Shown here in pieces: positions 1 to 5,914 of a stretch of DNA of 5,914 nucleotides. The position numbers and the translations under genes are program-made. Location of the stretch: contig JAEKKE010000265.1 in the NCBI GenBank assembly GCA_019510535.1, forward strand, positions 1 through 5,914. Reading direction: 5' to 3'. Numbering within the stretch: position 1 is the first letter of the stretch; each line of letters opens with the position of its first letter. Source of the DNA: Acidobacteriota bacterium. Lineage in GTDB: Bacteria; Acidobacteriota; Terriglobia; Terriglobales; Acidobacteriaceae. The notes below the pieces were generated by a model. The model worked only from the letters and a program-made list of their open reading frames with translations. It did not search any database and was not told the DNA's origin.

Positions 1-372
1 GCCTATTACGATCACCCGTTCTTTGGGAAGTGGCCTGCCATTACGGAAAACCAGTTCGGCTCCGGCACGCTGCTCTACGAAGGAACATACCTCACGGACG
101 CGCTTCAAACGGCAGTGTTGCGTAGTGAACTCCAGAAGGCCGGCGTTACAGGCCCCGACCAGTCGCTCCCCGCCGCCATCCACGTCCAACACGGCATGAA
201 CAAGCTGGGCAAGCGTATTCACTACTACTTCAACTACTCGTCTGCCGAGCAGAAGGCTACCTATTCCTACAGCGTTGGCGCCAACCTGCTCGATGGCAAG
301 GCTGCCGCAAAAGACTCAATCCTGACACTGGCTCCCTGGGACCTGGCAATCGTGGAAGAATCGAGCCAGTAA
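1..372 (+). CDS. GH42-type beta-galactosidase, C-terminal part (5' end outside window)
   Basis: Frame 1 is open from the first base to a TAA at 370-372, giving 123 C-terminal residues; the catalytic barrel lies upstream, outside the window. The segment around residues 5-31 (FGKWPAITENQFGSGTLLY followed by EGTYLTD) matches the end of the trimerisation domain of GH42 beta-galactosidases, where a 'TEN.FG.G...Y.GT' pattern is usual. Residues 58-80 (HVQHGM, then KRIHYYFNYSS) and the tail (ANLLDGK..., LTLAPWDLAIVEE) look like the small beta-sandwich that closes these enzymes. Family members hydrolyse terminal beta-galactosides, often from plant oligosaccharides. I see no catalytic residues because they are not in this part, so the activity is inferred from family resemblance. 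A GTG at 115 lies inside the gene and is not its start. The gene converges on a leftward operon, with 22 bp between stop codons. Confidence 0.75.
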   Translation, partial: AYYDHPFFGKWPAITENQFGSGTLLYEGTYLTDALQTAVLRSELQKAGVTGPDQSLPAAIHVQHGMNKLGKRIHYYFNYSSAEQKATYSYSVGANLLDGKAAAKDSILTLAPWDLAIVEESSQ

Positions 373-394
373 GCAATTCCTTTGTAGGTGGGCT
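373..394. other. Minimal convergent intergenic gap without a visible terminator
   Basis: Only 22 bp separate the TAA of the rightward beta-galactosidase gene from the TAG of the leftward mutarotase-like gene. I find no inverted repeat with a T-run on either strand in the gap. If termination is intrinsic, its hairpin must lie inside one of the coding ends; otherwise Rho or collision of the opposing polymerases may end transcription here. Confidence 0.5.
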
Positions 395-1477
395 CTAATG
401 AGTCGCTGTCATCGTGTAGTAGTCGATCGTGTCTGTCCAGGTGAACTCATTGCCAGGCTGCACATTGATTGCAATGTACGGCTCAACCGCGAGGACTGTG
501 CGGATGGACCACAGCAGCTCGCGGCTGATCGGGCGGTCGTTCGAGATCTTCAGCCCCGCGCCGACCTTCTTGTTCTCCATCACGACCTCATTGTCCCTGG
601 CGGAATCACCGAAGCCCTGGATCTGGACTACGGCTTCGTCTGTACTGGAGAGCGGCTTGAGGTAGACGATCTGATTGTCGCGCACCACTGTGAAGTTATT
701 GACGCGCGGAGGACGGCCGGGTGTCGGAGGCGCAATGTGGATCGAGAACGGCACGCGGAAGGTGAAGTCCGGGCCGGGCGGCTGATGGTCGAGCACGACA
801 AAATTGTGATTGTAGACATTGGAGTCAATGACGAGTTTGCCGGTGTTCTTGAGGCTATGCTCGATGATCAGCTCCGGCTTGCCCTTTTCCAGACGCACCG
901 TCTTGCGATAGACGTAGCCGTAGCCGGAGTGGGGGTCGGAGAGCTCTTGTGTAAAGACGATTTGATTGCGCGACTTGCGGATGGTCCACTTTCCCGGGTC
1001 GAGCACTGGGTATGGCTTATAGCTGTTGTAAGGGCCGTCGTCCTTACGCAGCACGCCGACACCGATCTTAATGAAGGTGCCGCCGCTCCTGGCATCGTCG
1101 AACCCAAGCGGCTTCTGGAATTCATTAGCCGGCCCCATGAGCGCGCTGCACGGCCCGGAGACGACCAGTCCATCGCGGTGGACCCAGTTGATGACCGTCG
1201 GATCGATCTTGTCGTACCACGGACCGTAGTACTCGTGCCCTTTATAACTGAGACTGTAGATGGCTCCCGACCAATCGAAACGCGTCGAGCGGTAGTAGCC
1301 TTTGTCTGCGCTGGGCAGATAGAGCTTCGCCGTGACGATGCCGTTCGTGATTCTGGCCTTGAGCGGATTGGCCGGTGGCAGCGCCGACGATATGGACGGA
1401 TCGGAGGCGTGGGTGGCCGCTGCACCCGCCAGAATGAAAGACAACGTTAGCAGGAGGGCGCGTGTGTCACGAATCAT
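395..1477 (-). CDS. Secreted galactose-mutarotase-like (aldose 1-epimerase-fold) protein, 360 aa
   Basis: Start chosen at the ATG complementary to 1475-1477. It has a strong AGAGGAG five bases upstream and begins directly with a signal peptide (MIRDTRALLLTLSFILAGAA, likely cut after ATHA at about residue 24). A TTG 36 bases further upstream (1511-1513) would only add 12 residues in front of that signal peptide. The mature protein is beta-rich. Residues 220-229 (NVYNHNFVVL) resemble the 'N..NH.YFNL' segment that carries the catalytic His of mutarotases, here His224. The C-terminal stretch around 330-354 (AVEPYIAINVQPGNEFTW, then DTIDYY) is the usual closing strand pattern of this fold, with Glu332 as a candidate acid. 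Substrate and reaction are unknown: it could interconvert sugar anomers outside the cytoplasm or be a non-enzymatic carbohydrate-binding relative. It lies 36 bp behind the 779-aa gene and is probably co-transcribed with it, as the last gene of that unit. Confidence 0.7.
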   Translation of the reverse strand: MIRDTRALLLTLSFILAGAAATHASDPSISSALPPANPLKARITNGIVTAKLYLPSADKGYYRSTRFDWSGAIYSLSYKGHEYYGPWYDKIDPTVINWVHRDGLVVSGPCSALMGPANEFQKPLGFDDARSGGTFIKIGVGVLRKDDGPYNSYKPYPVLDPGKWTIRKSRNQIVFTQELSDPHSGYGYVYRKTVRLEKGKPELIIEHSLKNTGKLVIDSNVYNHNFVVLDHQPPGPDFTFRVPFSIHIAPPTPGRPPRVNNFTVVRDNQIVYLKPLSSTDEAVVQIQGFGDSARDNEVVMENKKVGAGLKISNDRPISRELLWSIRTVLAVEPYIAINVQPGNEFTWTDTIDYYTMTATH

Positions 1478-1482
1478 GGATA

Positions 1483-1489
1483 CTCCTCT
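1483..1489 (-). promoter_or_regulatory. Ribosome binding site AGAGGAG of the mutarotase-like gene
   Basis: On the minus strand AGAGGAG ends five bases before the ATG at 1477. It decides the start: the upstream TTG in the same frame would place this Shine-Dalgarno inside the coding sequence. It lies within the 36-bp gap after the stop codon of the upstream gene, so the second gene can be translated independently within the operon. Confidence 0.7.
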
Positions 1490-1513
1490 TGGCGCCAATA
1501 CGAGCCGGCGCAA

Positions 1514-3853
1514 CTACTCCTTCGCGGTGCTCTTCGCGGCCGGTCTTGCAGAGAGTTGTTTGTACAGGGCCGGATCGTAGTCGTCCAGGCCGACGATGCC
1601 GTGCAGGTGGTTTGCTGAGACCCACGGCAGCCAGTGCCGGTGCGAGCCTACTCCGCGGCCGTTCGGACCAGGGCCGAGGCGGAAATTTTCCTGCTGCCAG
1701 CCAGGGCCTCTCATGTCATACTGCCGGCCCGGCAGCGCAACCATTGACTTAGTGTCCATCAGCAGCACGCGTGCAACAGCGAGATAGTGCGGATCTCCGG
1801 TCTCCTTGTAGAGGCGGGCATAGGACGGCACTGCCCAGTCAAGATATTCGTCGGTACTGCCGGTGTTGGCCGCGGTGATGTCCTGCAGACCAACCGTGGG
1901 GACACTCTTTTTCCAATGCAGTTGCGCGTCGTCGGCGTCGGCAGCCATGGGAAGGTTCCAAATCCAGATCCAGCTTTCGGCGAAGTTGCCGGCGGCTTTG
2001 GCGCGCTCCAGCCATTTGGGGTCTTTCGTTGCATCGTAGAGTGCGAGGTAGGCCTCTAGGCTCAGCATGCCCGCTTCTTTGTCCGTGATGTTGGGGTTGT
2101 CGCTGGCGCCCCCGATGAAGAGCCCGCGTGTGCCCCATGTCGACCAGACATACTCCGCCGCGCGAATGGCGGCGGCCTGATATTTGGGGTCGCCGGTGAT
2201 CTGCGTCATCAGCACGAAGAGCGGCACGACGTTGTAGCCGCTAGTGCCGGTCGGCTCCATGACTTCATTCGTGCCTGGCTTCCAACGGCGTGGGTAGGAG
2301 CCGTCGGGCCGCTGCTGCTCGACGAGCCAGTCGGAGTACGATTTGACCCACGCGAGCCACTCCGCCTGCTCGCGGCCTAGAGCCTGTTCGCGTTGATACG
2401 CGTGCATCAGTGTGGTCATATCTTCCGTCGCGTTGCGCAGCCAGGGCGCGACCCAGATGTGGTCCCACGGCTTGCCTGTTCTGAGGTCGTAGCCCGTTGC
2501 CTCAAGCGGAATAGAGTGCAGCGCCCTGATGTTGGAGGCGATGATGGCGAGACCGGTCTCACGCATCTTCCGGCCGCGTTCGGTGTGGTCACGGTCACCC
2601 TCCTGCAGCAACTGGTCGGCACACTCAAGGTTCTTGCCGACAAACCCCATGGCGATCATCGTCCTGTTCCACTGCGTCATCTCCTGCATCGTGTTGAGCA
2701 CGAATGGCATGCCAGTGCGGCCGTCAATGGTCATGGCGTTTGCTTCCAGATGATCGAGCAGCACACGACGAACGAGGTTAACGTCGAGGTCCAGCACGGG
2801 AGGATTGAGCGTGTCCCACGCCCAGCGCCAGGCATCGCGCGTCACGTCGCGGAAGGACTCGTCCTCACCGAAGCGGAAGCGGACCTCGTACGCGTGCGTG
2901 AACCCGTCGCTGATTGGGTGATAGCGGCGTATCCAGCGCATGGCGGGCGGAGTGGCGGACGTTGCGAGAGGGGCAGGAGTGGTAGAAGCGCGCGTCTCCG
3001 AAGTGACCGGACGGACGCCGGCAGGCCGGCCACCGCCGAAGTCCGTGCTGGTGGAGGGGTAGCGGAAGCCAAGCTGAACTGCGCCATCTTCTGCCTGCCA
3101 CGTGCCCATCGCACCGAACTGGATGCGTGGGTCGATCATCACGAGCTTCGTGAGCTTCGTCTCCTCTTCGATTGAGTCGCCACGCGGGTGCGGATCGAGC
3201 ATCGCAATAGAGGCGCCGTTTTGAAAAGAGAGTGCGAACAGCGGTGCGGCGAGGATGTCCTCGCGCATCACCAGTCGCCGCGCGTTGTAGGTCAGCGTTC
3301 CGCCGGGAGAGCGATCTCCATCGTAGGTGGGATCGGCATAGATGGCGCCCGGCGCCATGAAGTTGATGTCGGTCCAGCCGATGGCGCGGTCGAGCGAGAG
3401 GTCGATGGCAGAGCTGAAACCGCCCGAGGCATTGCCCTGCACCCTAACCTCACGGCGAACGGAGAGCACGCCGCCACTCAAGCCCCAGGCATCATGCACA
3501 TGGAAGACGACTCCATCGGCTGAGGGCACGTCGGCTGTGGCATCGATTCCGGTCGCGGTACGACGAATCGTCTTGTAACCGGCTGAGAGTTCGCGGATGT
3601 CGTCGTCAGCGCGGTAGACCTCAATGGCCGCGGGCTTCGGCTGTGCGATGCGCGGAGCCGGTCCGCCGGCGATCTCAATGCCCCATCCGCCGGATGCGGT
3701 GCGGGTAAATGTTATAGCCGCGCCGGTCTGCAGCCGCCCGAGGCTGATCGGCTGCGCGGCCACCGGCAGAGATATTGCCAGGGATAGGGCAGCCAGTACG
3801 AGGAAAGCAACTGCTGGTTGGCGGGAAGTAGTGCCGATGATGCCCTTCTTCAT
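1514..3853 (-). CDS. Large secreted protein with beta-rich N-half and alpha/alpha-toroid-like C-half; putative carbohydrate-active enzyme, 779 aa
   Basis: The ATG at 3851-3853 is the first possible start, because an in-frame stop lies 15 bases upstream (3869-3871). Residues 1-34 form a Sec signal peptide: MKKG, then a hydrophobic core around 14-30, with likely cleavage near VAA at 31-33. Residues about 36-330 are rich in beta strands and glycine, with a Pro/Thr/Ala/Ser-rich segment near 277-304 that may be a linker. From about 335 to 765 the protein is helical. It shows repeated helix-pair starts TGDPKY (553), TKDPKW (609) and TGDPHY (685), and WLVEQQRPDGSYPRRW at 509-524, all typical of six-hairpin (alpha/alpha) glycosidases and polysaccharide lyases. 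Conserved-looking acids and aromatics include 528-540 (TNEVMEPTGTSGY), 591-600 (DKEAGMLSLE) and 664-673 (TGSTDEYLDW). I cannot name a GH or PL family or assign the catalytic residues. It is the first gene of a leftward unit followed by the mutarotase-like gene. Confidence 0.7.
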   Translation of the reverse strand: MKKGIIGTTSRQPAVAFLVLAALSLAISLPVAAQPISLGRLQTGAAITFTRTASGGWGIEIAGGPAPRIAQPKPAAIEVYRADDDIRELSAGYKTIRRTATGIDATADVPSADGVVFHVHDAWGLSGGVLSVRREVRVQGNASGGFSSAIDLSLDRAIGWTDINFMAPGAIYADPTYDGDRSPGGTLTYNARRLVMREDILAAPLFALSFQNGASIAMLDPHPRGDSIEEETKLTKLVMIDPRIQFGAMGTWQAEDGAVQLGFRYPSTSTDFGGGRPAGVRPVTSETRASTTPAPLATSATPPAMRWIRRYHPISDGFTHAYEVRFRFGEDESFRDVTRDAWRWAWDTLNPPVLDLDVNLVRRVLLDHLEANAMTIDGRTGMPFVLNTMQEMTQWNRTMIAMGFVGKNLECADQLLQEGDRDHTERGRKMRETGLAIIASNIRALHSIPLEATGYDLRTGKPWDHIWVAPWLRNATEDMTTLMHAYQREQALGREQAEWLAWVKSYSDWLVEQQRPDGSYPRRWKPGTNEVMEPTGTSGYNVVPLFVLMTQITGDPKYQAAAIRAAEYVWSTWGTRGLFIGGASDNPNITDKEAGMLSLEAYLALYDATKDPKWLERAKAAGNFAESWIWIWNLPMAADADDAQLHWKKSVPTVGLQDITAANTGSTDEYLDWAVPSYARLYKETGDPHYLAVARVLLMDTKSMVALPGRQYDMRGPGWQQENFRLGPGPNGRGVGSHRHWLPWVSANHLHGIVGLDDYDPALYKQLSARPAAKSTAKE

Positions 3854-3861
3854 TTCATCTG

Positions 3862-3865
3862 CCTC
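3862..3865 (-). promoter_or_regulatory. Weak ribosome binding site (GAGG) of the 779-aa gene
   Basis: GAGG on the minus strand lies eight bases before the ATG at 3853. It is a weak site compared with the near-perfect sites of the other two genes with visible starts, which suggests lower initiation on this first gene of the operon. Confidence 0.45.
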
Positions 3866-3902
3866 GCTTCACAAAAGATGGAGCCGGACTCGACCACAGC
3901 AC

Positions 3903-3908
3903 TATATA
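3903..3908 (-). promoter_or_regulatory. Candidate -10 box TATATA, probably for the leftward operon
   Basis: TATATA is symmetric and reads TATATAGT on the minus strand. If it is the -10 of the leftward promoter, the palindrome at 3913-3928 would fall in the spacer between -10 and -35, where a bound repressor blocks polymerase. The hexamer at -35 spacing is AACAAG, a poor match to TTGACA. Used rightward, it would place the start of transcription at the palindrome, also a repressing position. The direction is therefore uncertain. Confidence 0.35.
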
Positions 3909-3912
3909 CCCG

Positions 3913-3928
3913 AAGTAAGCGTTTACTT
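3913..3928. promoter_or_regulatory. LacI/GalR-family-type operator palindrome
   Basis: The site AAGTAAGCGTTTACTT is a 16-bp palindrome with one mismatched pair (G3919/T3922) and a central CpG at 3920-3921. Operators of LacI/GalR-family regulators have this form: even symmetry, a central CG, and half-sites such as GTAANC/GNTTAC (E. coli GalR binds GTGTAANCGNTTACAC-type sites). It sits 59 bp from the leftward ATG and 58 bp from the rightward ATG, so one bound dimer could control both genes. No regulator gene is present in the window. The assignment rests on pattern and position only. Confidence 0.6.
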
Positions 3929-3974
3929 GTTAGGATTGAGCGCCACAAAGTGCAGGCGACAAACATGGACCAAG

Positions 3975-3981
3975 AAGGAGG
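3975..3981 (+). promoter_or_regulatory. Strong ribosome binding site AAGGAGG of the cytochrome c-PQQ dehydrogenase
   Basis: AAGGAGG is a full match to the anti-Shine-Dalgarno core and lies five bases before the ATG at 3987. It fixes that ATG as the start rather than the ATG at 3965, which is in another frame. Confidence 0.8.
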
Positions 3982-3986
3982 CTGGT

Positions 3987-5914
3987 ATGCGGACACTTGC
4001 CGCACTGATCTGCGGGGTGGGACTTTTGATCTTCGGAATTGCCACAAGGGGCCAGGTCGCCGCGCCGGCGCAAGCCGCCTCCGGCGCAGGCACAGCGCAG
4101 ACGGAGCACGGAGCCGCCGTCTATAGCGCGAAGTGCGCCACCTGCCATGGAGAGAATCTACAAGGCTCGTTCAACGCGCAGGCCCTCTCTGGCAATACCT
4201 TCCAGTCGCAGTGGCAGTCAAGGACGTTGGCTGAGCTATTCGGAACGATCTCCGAGAGCATGCCCTTGACGAGCCCTGGATCGCTTAGCCGTGAAGATGC
4301 CCTGGCCGTAGTGGCGTTCATCCTCCAGCGCAATGGGGCGCCACCGCGGCCTCAGGCATTGACCGCCGGCTCGCCGGCTCCTATCGGCGAGGTCCTCAGC
4401 GGGCAGGCGAACCCAAGTGCACCGGCGGTGATGGGCGTGCCGGACCAAGTAGGTGGCCGTTACGGCAGCAACGGCCCTCGTGAAATTCTGAACATCACGG
4501 ACCGCTCAGGAATCGGACTCGATGCGGCTGCGCAGATGCACCTGAAGCAGCTTAGCTCTCCGCTCGATCGGGTCACTCCCGTCACCGATGCGATGCTGCG
4601 CGATCCATCTCCCGCCGACTGGCTGATGTGGCGCCGCACCTACAACGCCTGGGGCTACAGTCCGCTCAACCAAATCAATCGTGGCAACGTGAAGAACTTG
4701 AAGGTGGCATGGACCTGGGGCCTGAACTCCACCGGCTTTACCGAATTCACGCCGCTGGTGCACGACGGCATCCTCTACGTCTGGAACTACGGTGAGACGG
4801 TGCAGGCGCTCGATGCGCGCAATGGGAACCTCCTGTGGCAGTTCCATCACGACATTCCTGCCTTGTACCACCGCGATGTCTTCTACAGAACCAAGCGGGC
4901 TCTCGCCATTGGCGGCGACAAGCTCATCTTCCCCACGACGGACATGCACATCATCGCCTTGGACACAAAGACAGGCAAGGTGGTCTGGGACGTTGTGACT
5001 GACGATTACATCAAGAGCCACCGCGTTTATAACGGTGGTCCTTTGGTCGTCAACGACAAGGTCATCATGGGTGCCAGTGGCTGCGCGCCCGGAGGCTCAA
5101 GCTGCTTTGTCGCTGCATACAGCCTCGACAACGGCAAGGAGTTGTGGCGTTTCAACACCATTGCGCAGCCTGGCGAGCCAGGAGACGAGACCTGGAACAA
5201 CGTACCTGCCAATAAGCGATGGGGCGGATCGATCTGGATACCACCCAGCTACGACCGCGAACTCAACCTGCTCTATGTGGGCGTAGGCTCGCCCTTCCCC
5301 TGGTCGTCGATCGACAGAGGGACCTACAACCCTGCCGGCGGCACGCATGGCGACTCGCTCTATGTCGAGTCCACGCTGGCCCTCAATCCGGACACAGGCA
5401 AGTTGGTCTGGTATTACCAGTACCTGCCCAACGATACCTATGACCAGGACTATGCCTTCGAGCGCATCATCGCTCCTGTGGAGTGGCAGGGGCAGCAGCG
5501 CAAGGCGGTGCTCACGGCCGGCAAGCCCGGCGTGATTGAAGCAGTGGACGCCGCAACCGGCCAATGGCTCTTCGGGCGCGATCCCGGCGCGCAGAACATC
5601 TTCACCTTCGACCCGAAGACCGGCGCCAAGACGCTTCTTCCCCCGGTGCTTCCCCAGGGAGTACGACGCTGCCCGAGCAACAATGGAGCGCGCAACTACC
5701 TGGCCGGCTCTTACGATCCGAACACCAATCGCTACTATCTCTCGATTAATGATGTCTGTACCGGGAAGGGCGGAGATTTGCCGGATCGCATGGTCGGTCT
5801 CGATCTAAAAAGTAAAGAATTCACGATGGACATCAAATCTCACGTGATGCAGTCATCGGCGAAACTCACGACCGCGGGCGGCCTGCTGTTCTCCGCTTCT
5901 GCCGACCGCTATTT
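3987..5914 (+). CDS. Periplasmic cytochrome c-PQQ dehydrogenase fusion (quinohemoprotein alcohol/sugar dehydrogenase-like), 3' end outside window
   Basis: The frame is open for 642 codons to the window edge, with a perfect ribosome binding site in front. Residues 1-30 are a signal peptide (MRTLAALICGVGLLIFGIAT, cut near AQA at 28-30). Residues about 38-118 are a class I cytochrome c: heme motif CATCH at 50-54 and probable axial Met92 (SMPLTSPGSLS). A low-complexity linker (about 119-205) leads to a PQQ beta-propeller beginning DWLMWRRTYNAWGYSPLNQI (211-230), with W-motif blades such as VQALDARNGNLLWQF, IIALDTKTGKVVW, ALNPDTGKLVW and AVDAATGQWLF. Probable catalytic Asp486 (NDTYDQD), PQQ-contacting Lys513 (AGKPG), the NNGARNY motif (565-571) and the Cys562/Cys591 pair match methanol/ethanol-type quinoproteins. 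The vicinal Cys pair and the usual Ca ligands Glu and Asn are not where expected. It should oxidise an alcohol or sugar in the periplasm, passing electrons via its own heme. The substrate is unknown. About 80-120 residues are missing. Confidence 0.85.
   Translation, partial: MRTLAALICGVGLLIFGIATRGQVAAPAQAASGAGTAQTEHGAAVYSAKCATCHGENLQGSFNAQALSGNTFQSQWQSRTLAELFGTISESMPLTSPGSLSREDALAVVAFILQRNGAPPRPQALTAGSPAPIGEVLSGQANPSAPAVMGVPDQVGGRYGSNGPREILNITDRSGIGLDAAAQMHLKQLSSPLDRVTPVTDAMLRDPSPADWLMWRRTYNAWGYSPLNQINRGNVKNLKVAWTWGLNSTGFTEFTPLVHDGILYVWNYGETVQALDARNGNLLWQFHHDIPALYHRDVFYRTKRALAIGGDKLIFPTTDMHIIALDTKTGKVVWDVVTDDYIKSHRVYNGGPLVVNDKVIMGASGCAPGGSSCFVAAYSLDNGKELWRFNTIAQPGEPGDETWNNVPANKRWGGSIWIPPSYDRELNLLYVGVGSPFPWSSIDRGTYNPAGGTHGDSLYVESTLALNPDTGKLVWYYQYLPNDTYDQDYAFERIIAPVEWQGQQRKAVLTAGKPGVIEAVDAATGQWLFGRDPGAQNIFTFDPKTGAKTLLPPVLPQGVRRCPSNNGARNYLAGSYDPNTNRYYLSINDVCTGKGGDLPDRMVGLDLKSKEFTMDIKSHVMQSSAKLTTAGGLLFSASADRY

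Larger units (their letters stand above)
3854..3986. promoter_or_regulatory. Divergent promoter region between the glycosidase-like operon and the PQQ dehydrogenase
   Basis: This is the longest gap in the window (133 bp) and separates two genes transcribed away from each other, so it must hold promoters for both unless the promoters lie inside the genes. It contains a central LacI-type palindrome (3913-3928), a TATATA box (3903-3908), and a Shine-Dalgarno on each side. It is more AT-rich around 3900-3932 than the flanking genes. I could not identify a convincing -35 hexamer for either direction. No small ORF with a ribosome binding site was found in it. Confidence 0.7.

Noticed and set aside
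398..1450. A 350-codon open frame on the plus strand opposite the mutarotase-like gene
   Set aside because: It lies entirely antisense to a gene with signal peptide, ribosome binding site and family-like motifs. Its translation is rich in Arg/Val/Asp with no recognisable domain, as expected of a high-GC antisense frame without chance stops.
2393..3175. A 260-codon open frame on the plus strand opposite the 779-aa gene
   Set aside because: It is antisense to a well-supported gene, has no ribosome binding site or domain signal, and its His/Arg/Val-rich composition is typical of a shadow frame.
3913..3928. Reading the palindrome as a transcription terminator
   Set aside because: The arms are AT-rich with only a four-base loop, no T-run follows, and it lies between divergent gene starts rather than after a gene.
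4005..4020. Possible lipoprotein signal (Cys9 in LICG) in the dehydrogenase
   Set aside because: The Cys is only nine residues from the start, before the hydrophobic stretch ends, and a normal signal peptidase I site (AQA at 28-30) follows. A lipobox Cys should come after the hydrophobic core.
3818..4126. Open frame spanning the divergent intergenic region and the start of the dehydrogenase gene
   Set aside because: It overlaps the well-supported start, signal peptide and heme motif of the frame beginning at 3987. Its own translation has no recognisable feature.
4506..5564. Minus-strand open frames (4506-5021 and 5097-5564) opposite the dehydrogenase
   Set aside because: The plus-strand frame is continuous from 3987 to the window end with clear cytochrome c and PQQ propeller motifs; the minus-strand frames are shadows.

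Overview
The window looks like a chromosomal segment from a high-GC, Gram-negative heterotroph. Four long genes fill almost all of it, and the three whose N-termini are visible each begin with a Sec-type signal peptide. The mix is a GH42-type beta-galactosidase, secreted sugar-active-looking proteins of the toroid and mutarotase folds, and a periplasmic cytochrome c/PQQ dehydrogenase. This fits a plant-polymer-degrading soil bacterium, and Acidobacteriota (Terriglobia-like) is my best guess. That assignment is inferred from gene style, not from a marker gene. No tRNA, rRNA, mobile element, CRISPR array or extended repeat was seen.

Layout. Positions 1-372 (+) hold the last 123 residues of a GH42-type beta-galactosidase. 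It ends tail-to-tail with a leftward pair of genes, with only 22 bp between the stop codons. The leftward pair, in transcription order, is a 779-residue secreted protein (3853-1514) with a beta-rich N-terminal half and an alpha-helical toroid-like C-terminal half, then a 360-residue secreted protein with a galactose-mutarotase-like fold (1477-395). They are 36 bp apart and the second has its own strong ribosome binding site, so they are very probably one operon. To the right, divergently transcribed, is a gene running off the window from 3987. It encodes a periplasmic N-terminal cytochrome c domain fused to a PQQ beta-propeller dehydrogenase, with 642 codons visible. It is open through the window end with no internal stop.

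Regulation. The 133-bp divergent intergenic region (3854-3986) carries a 16-bp palindrome with one mismatched pair, centred on a CpG (3913-3928). It has the form of a LacI/GalR-family operator and sits almost exactly midway between the two start codons (59 and 58 bp). A TATATA box lies next to it. The simplest reading is that one sugar-responsive LacI-family regulator, not encoded here, controls both the leftward operon and the dehydrogenase.

How they may work together (inference): exported carbohydrate-processing proteins release or rearrange sugars outside the cytoplasm, a periplasmic quinohemoprotein oxidises a sugar or alcohol and passes electrons to the respiratory chain, and the beta-galactosidase acts on galactosides. 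The most unusual items are the dehydrogenase, which has a reversed domain order and lacks several classical PQQ/Ca-site residues, and the 779-residue protein, which I cannot place in a named enzyme family.
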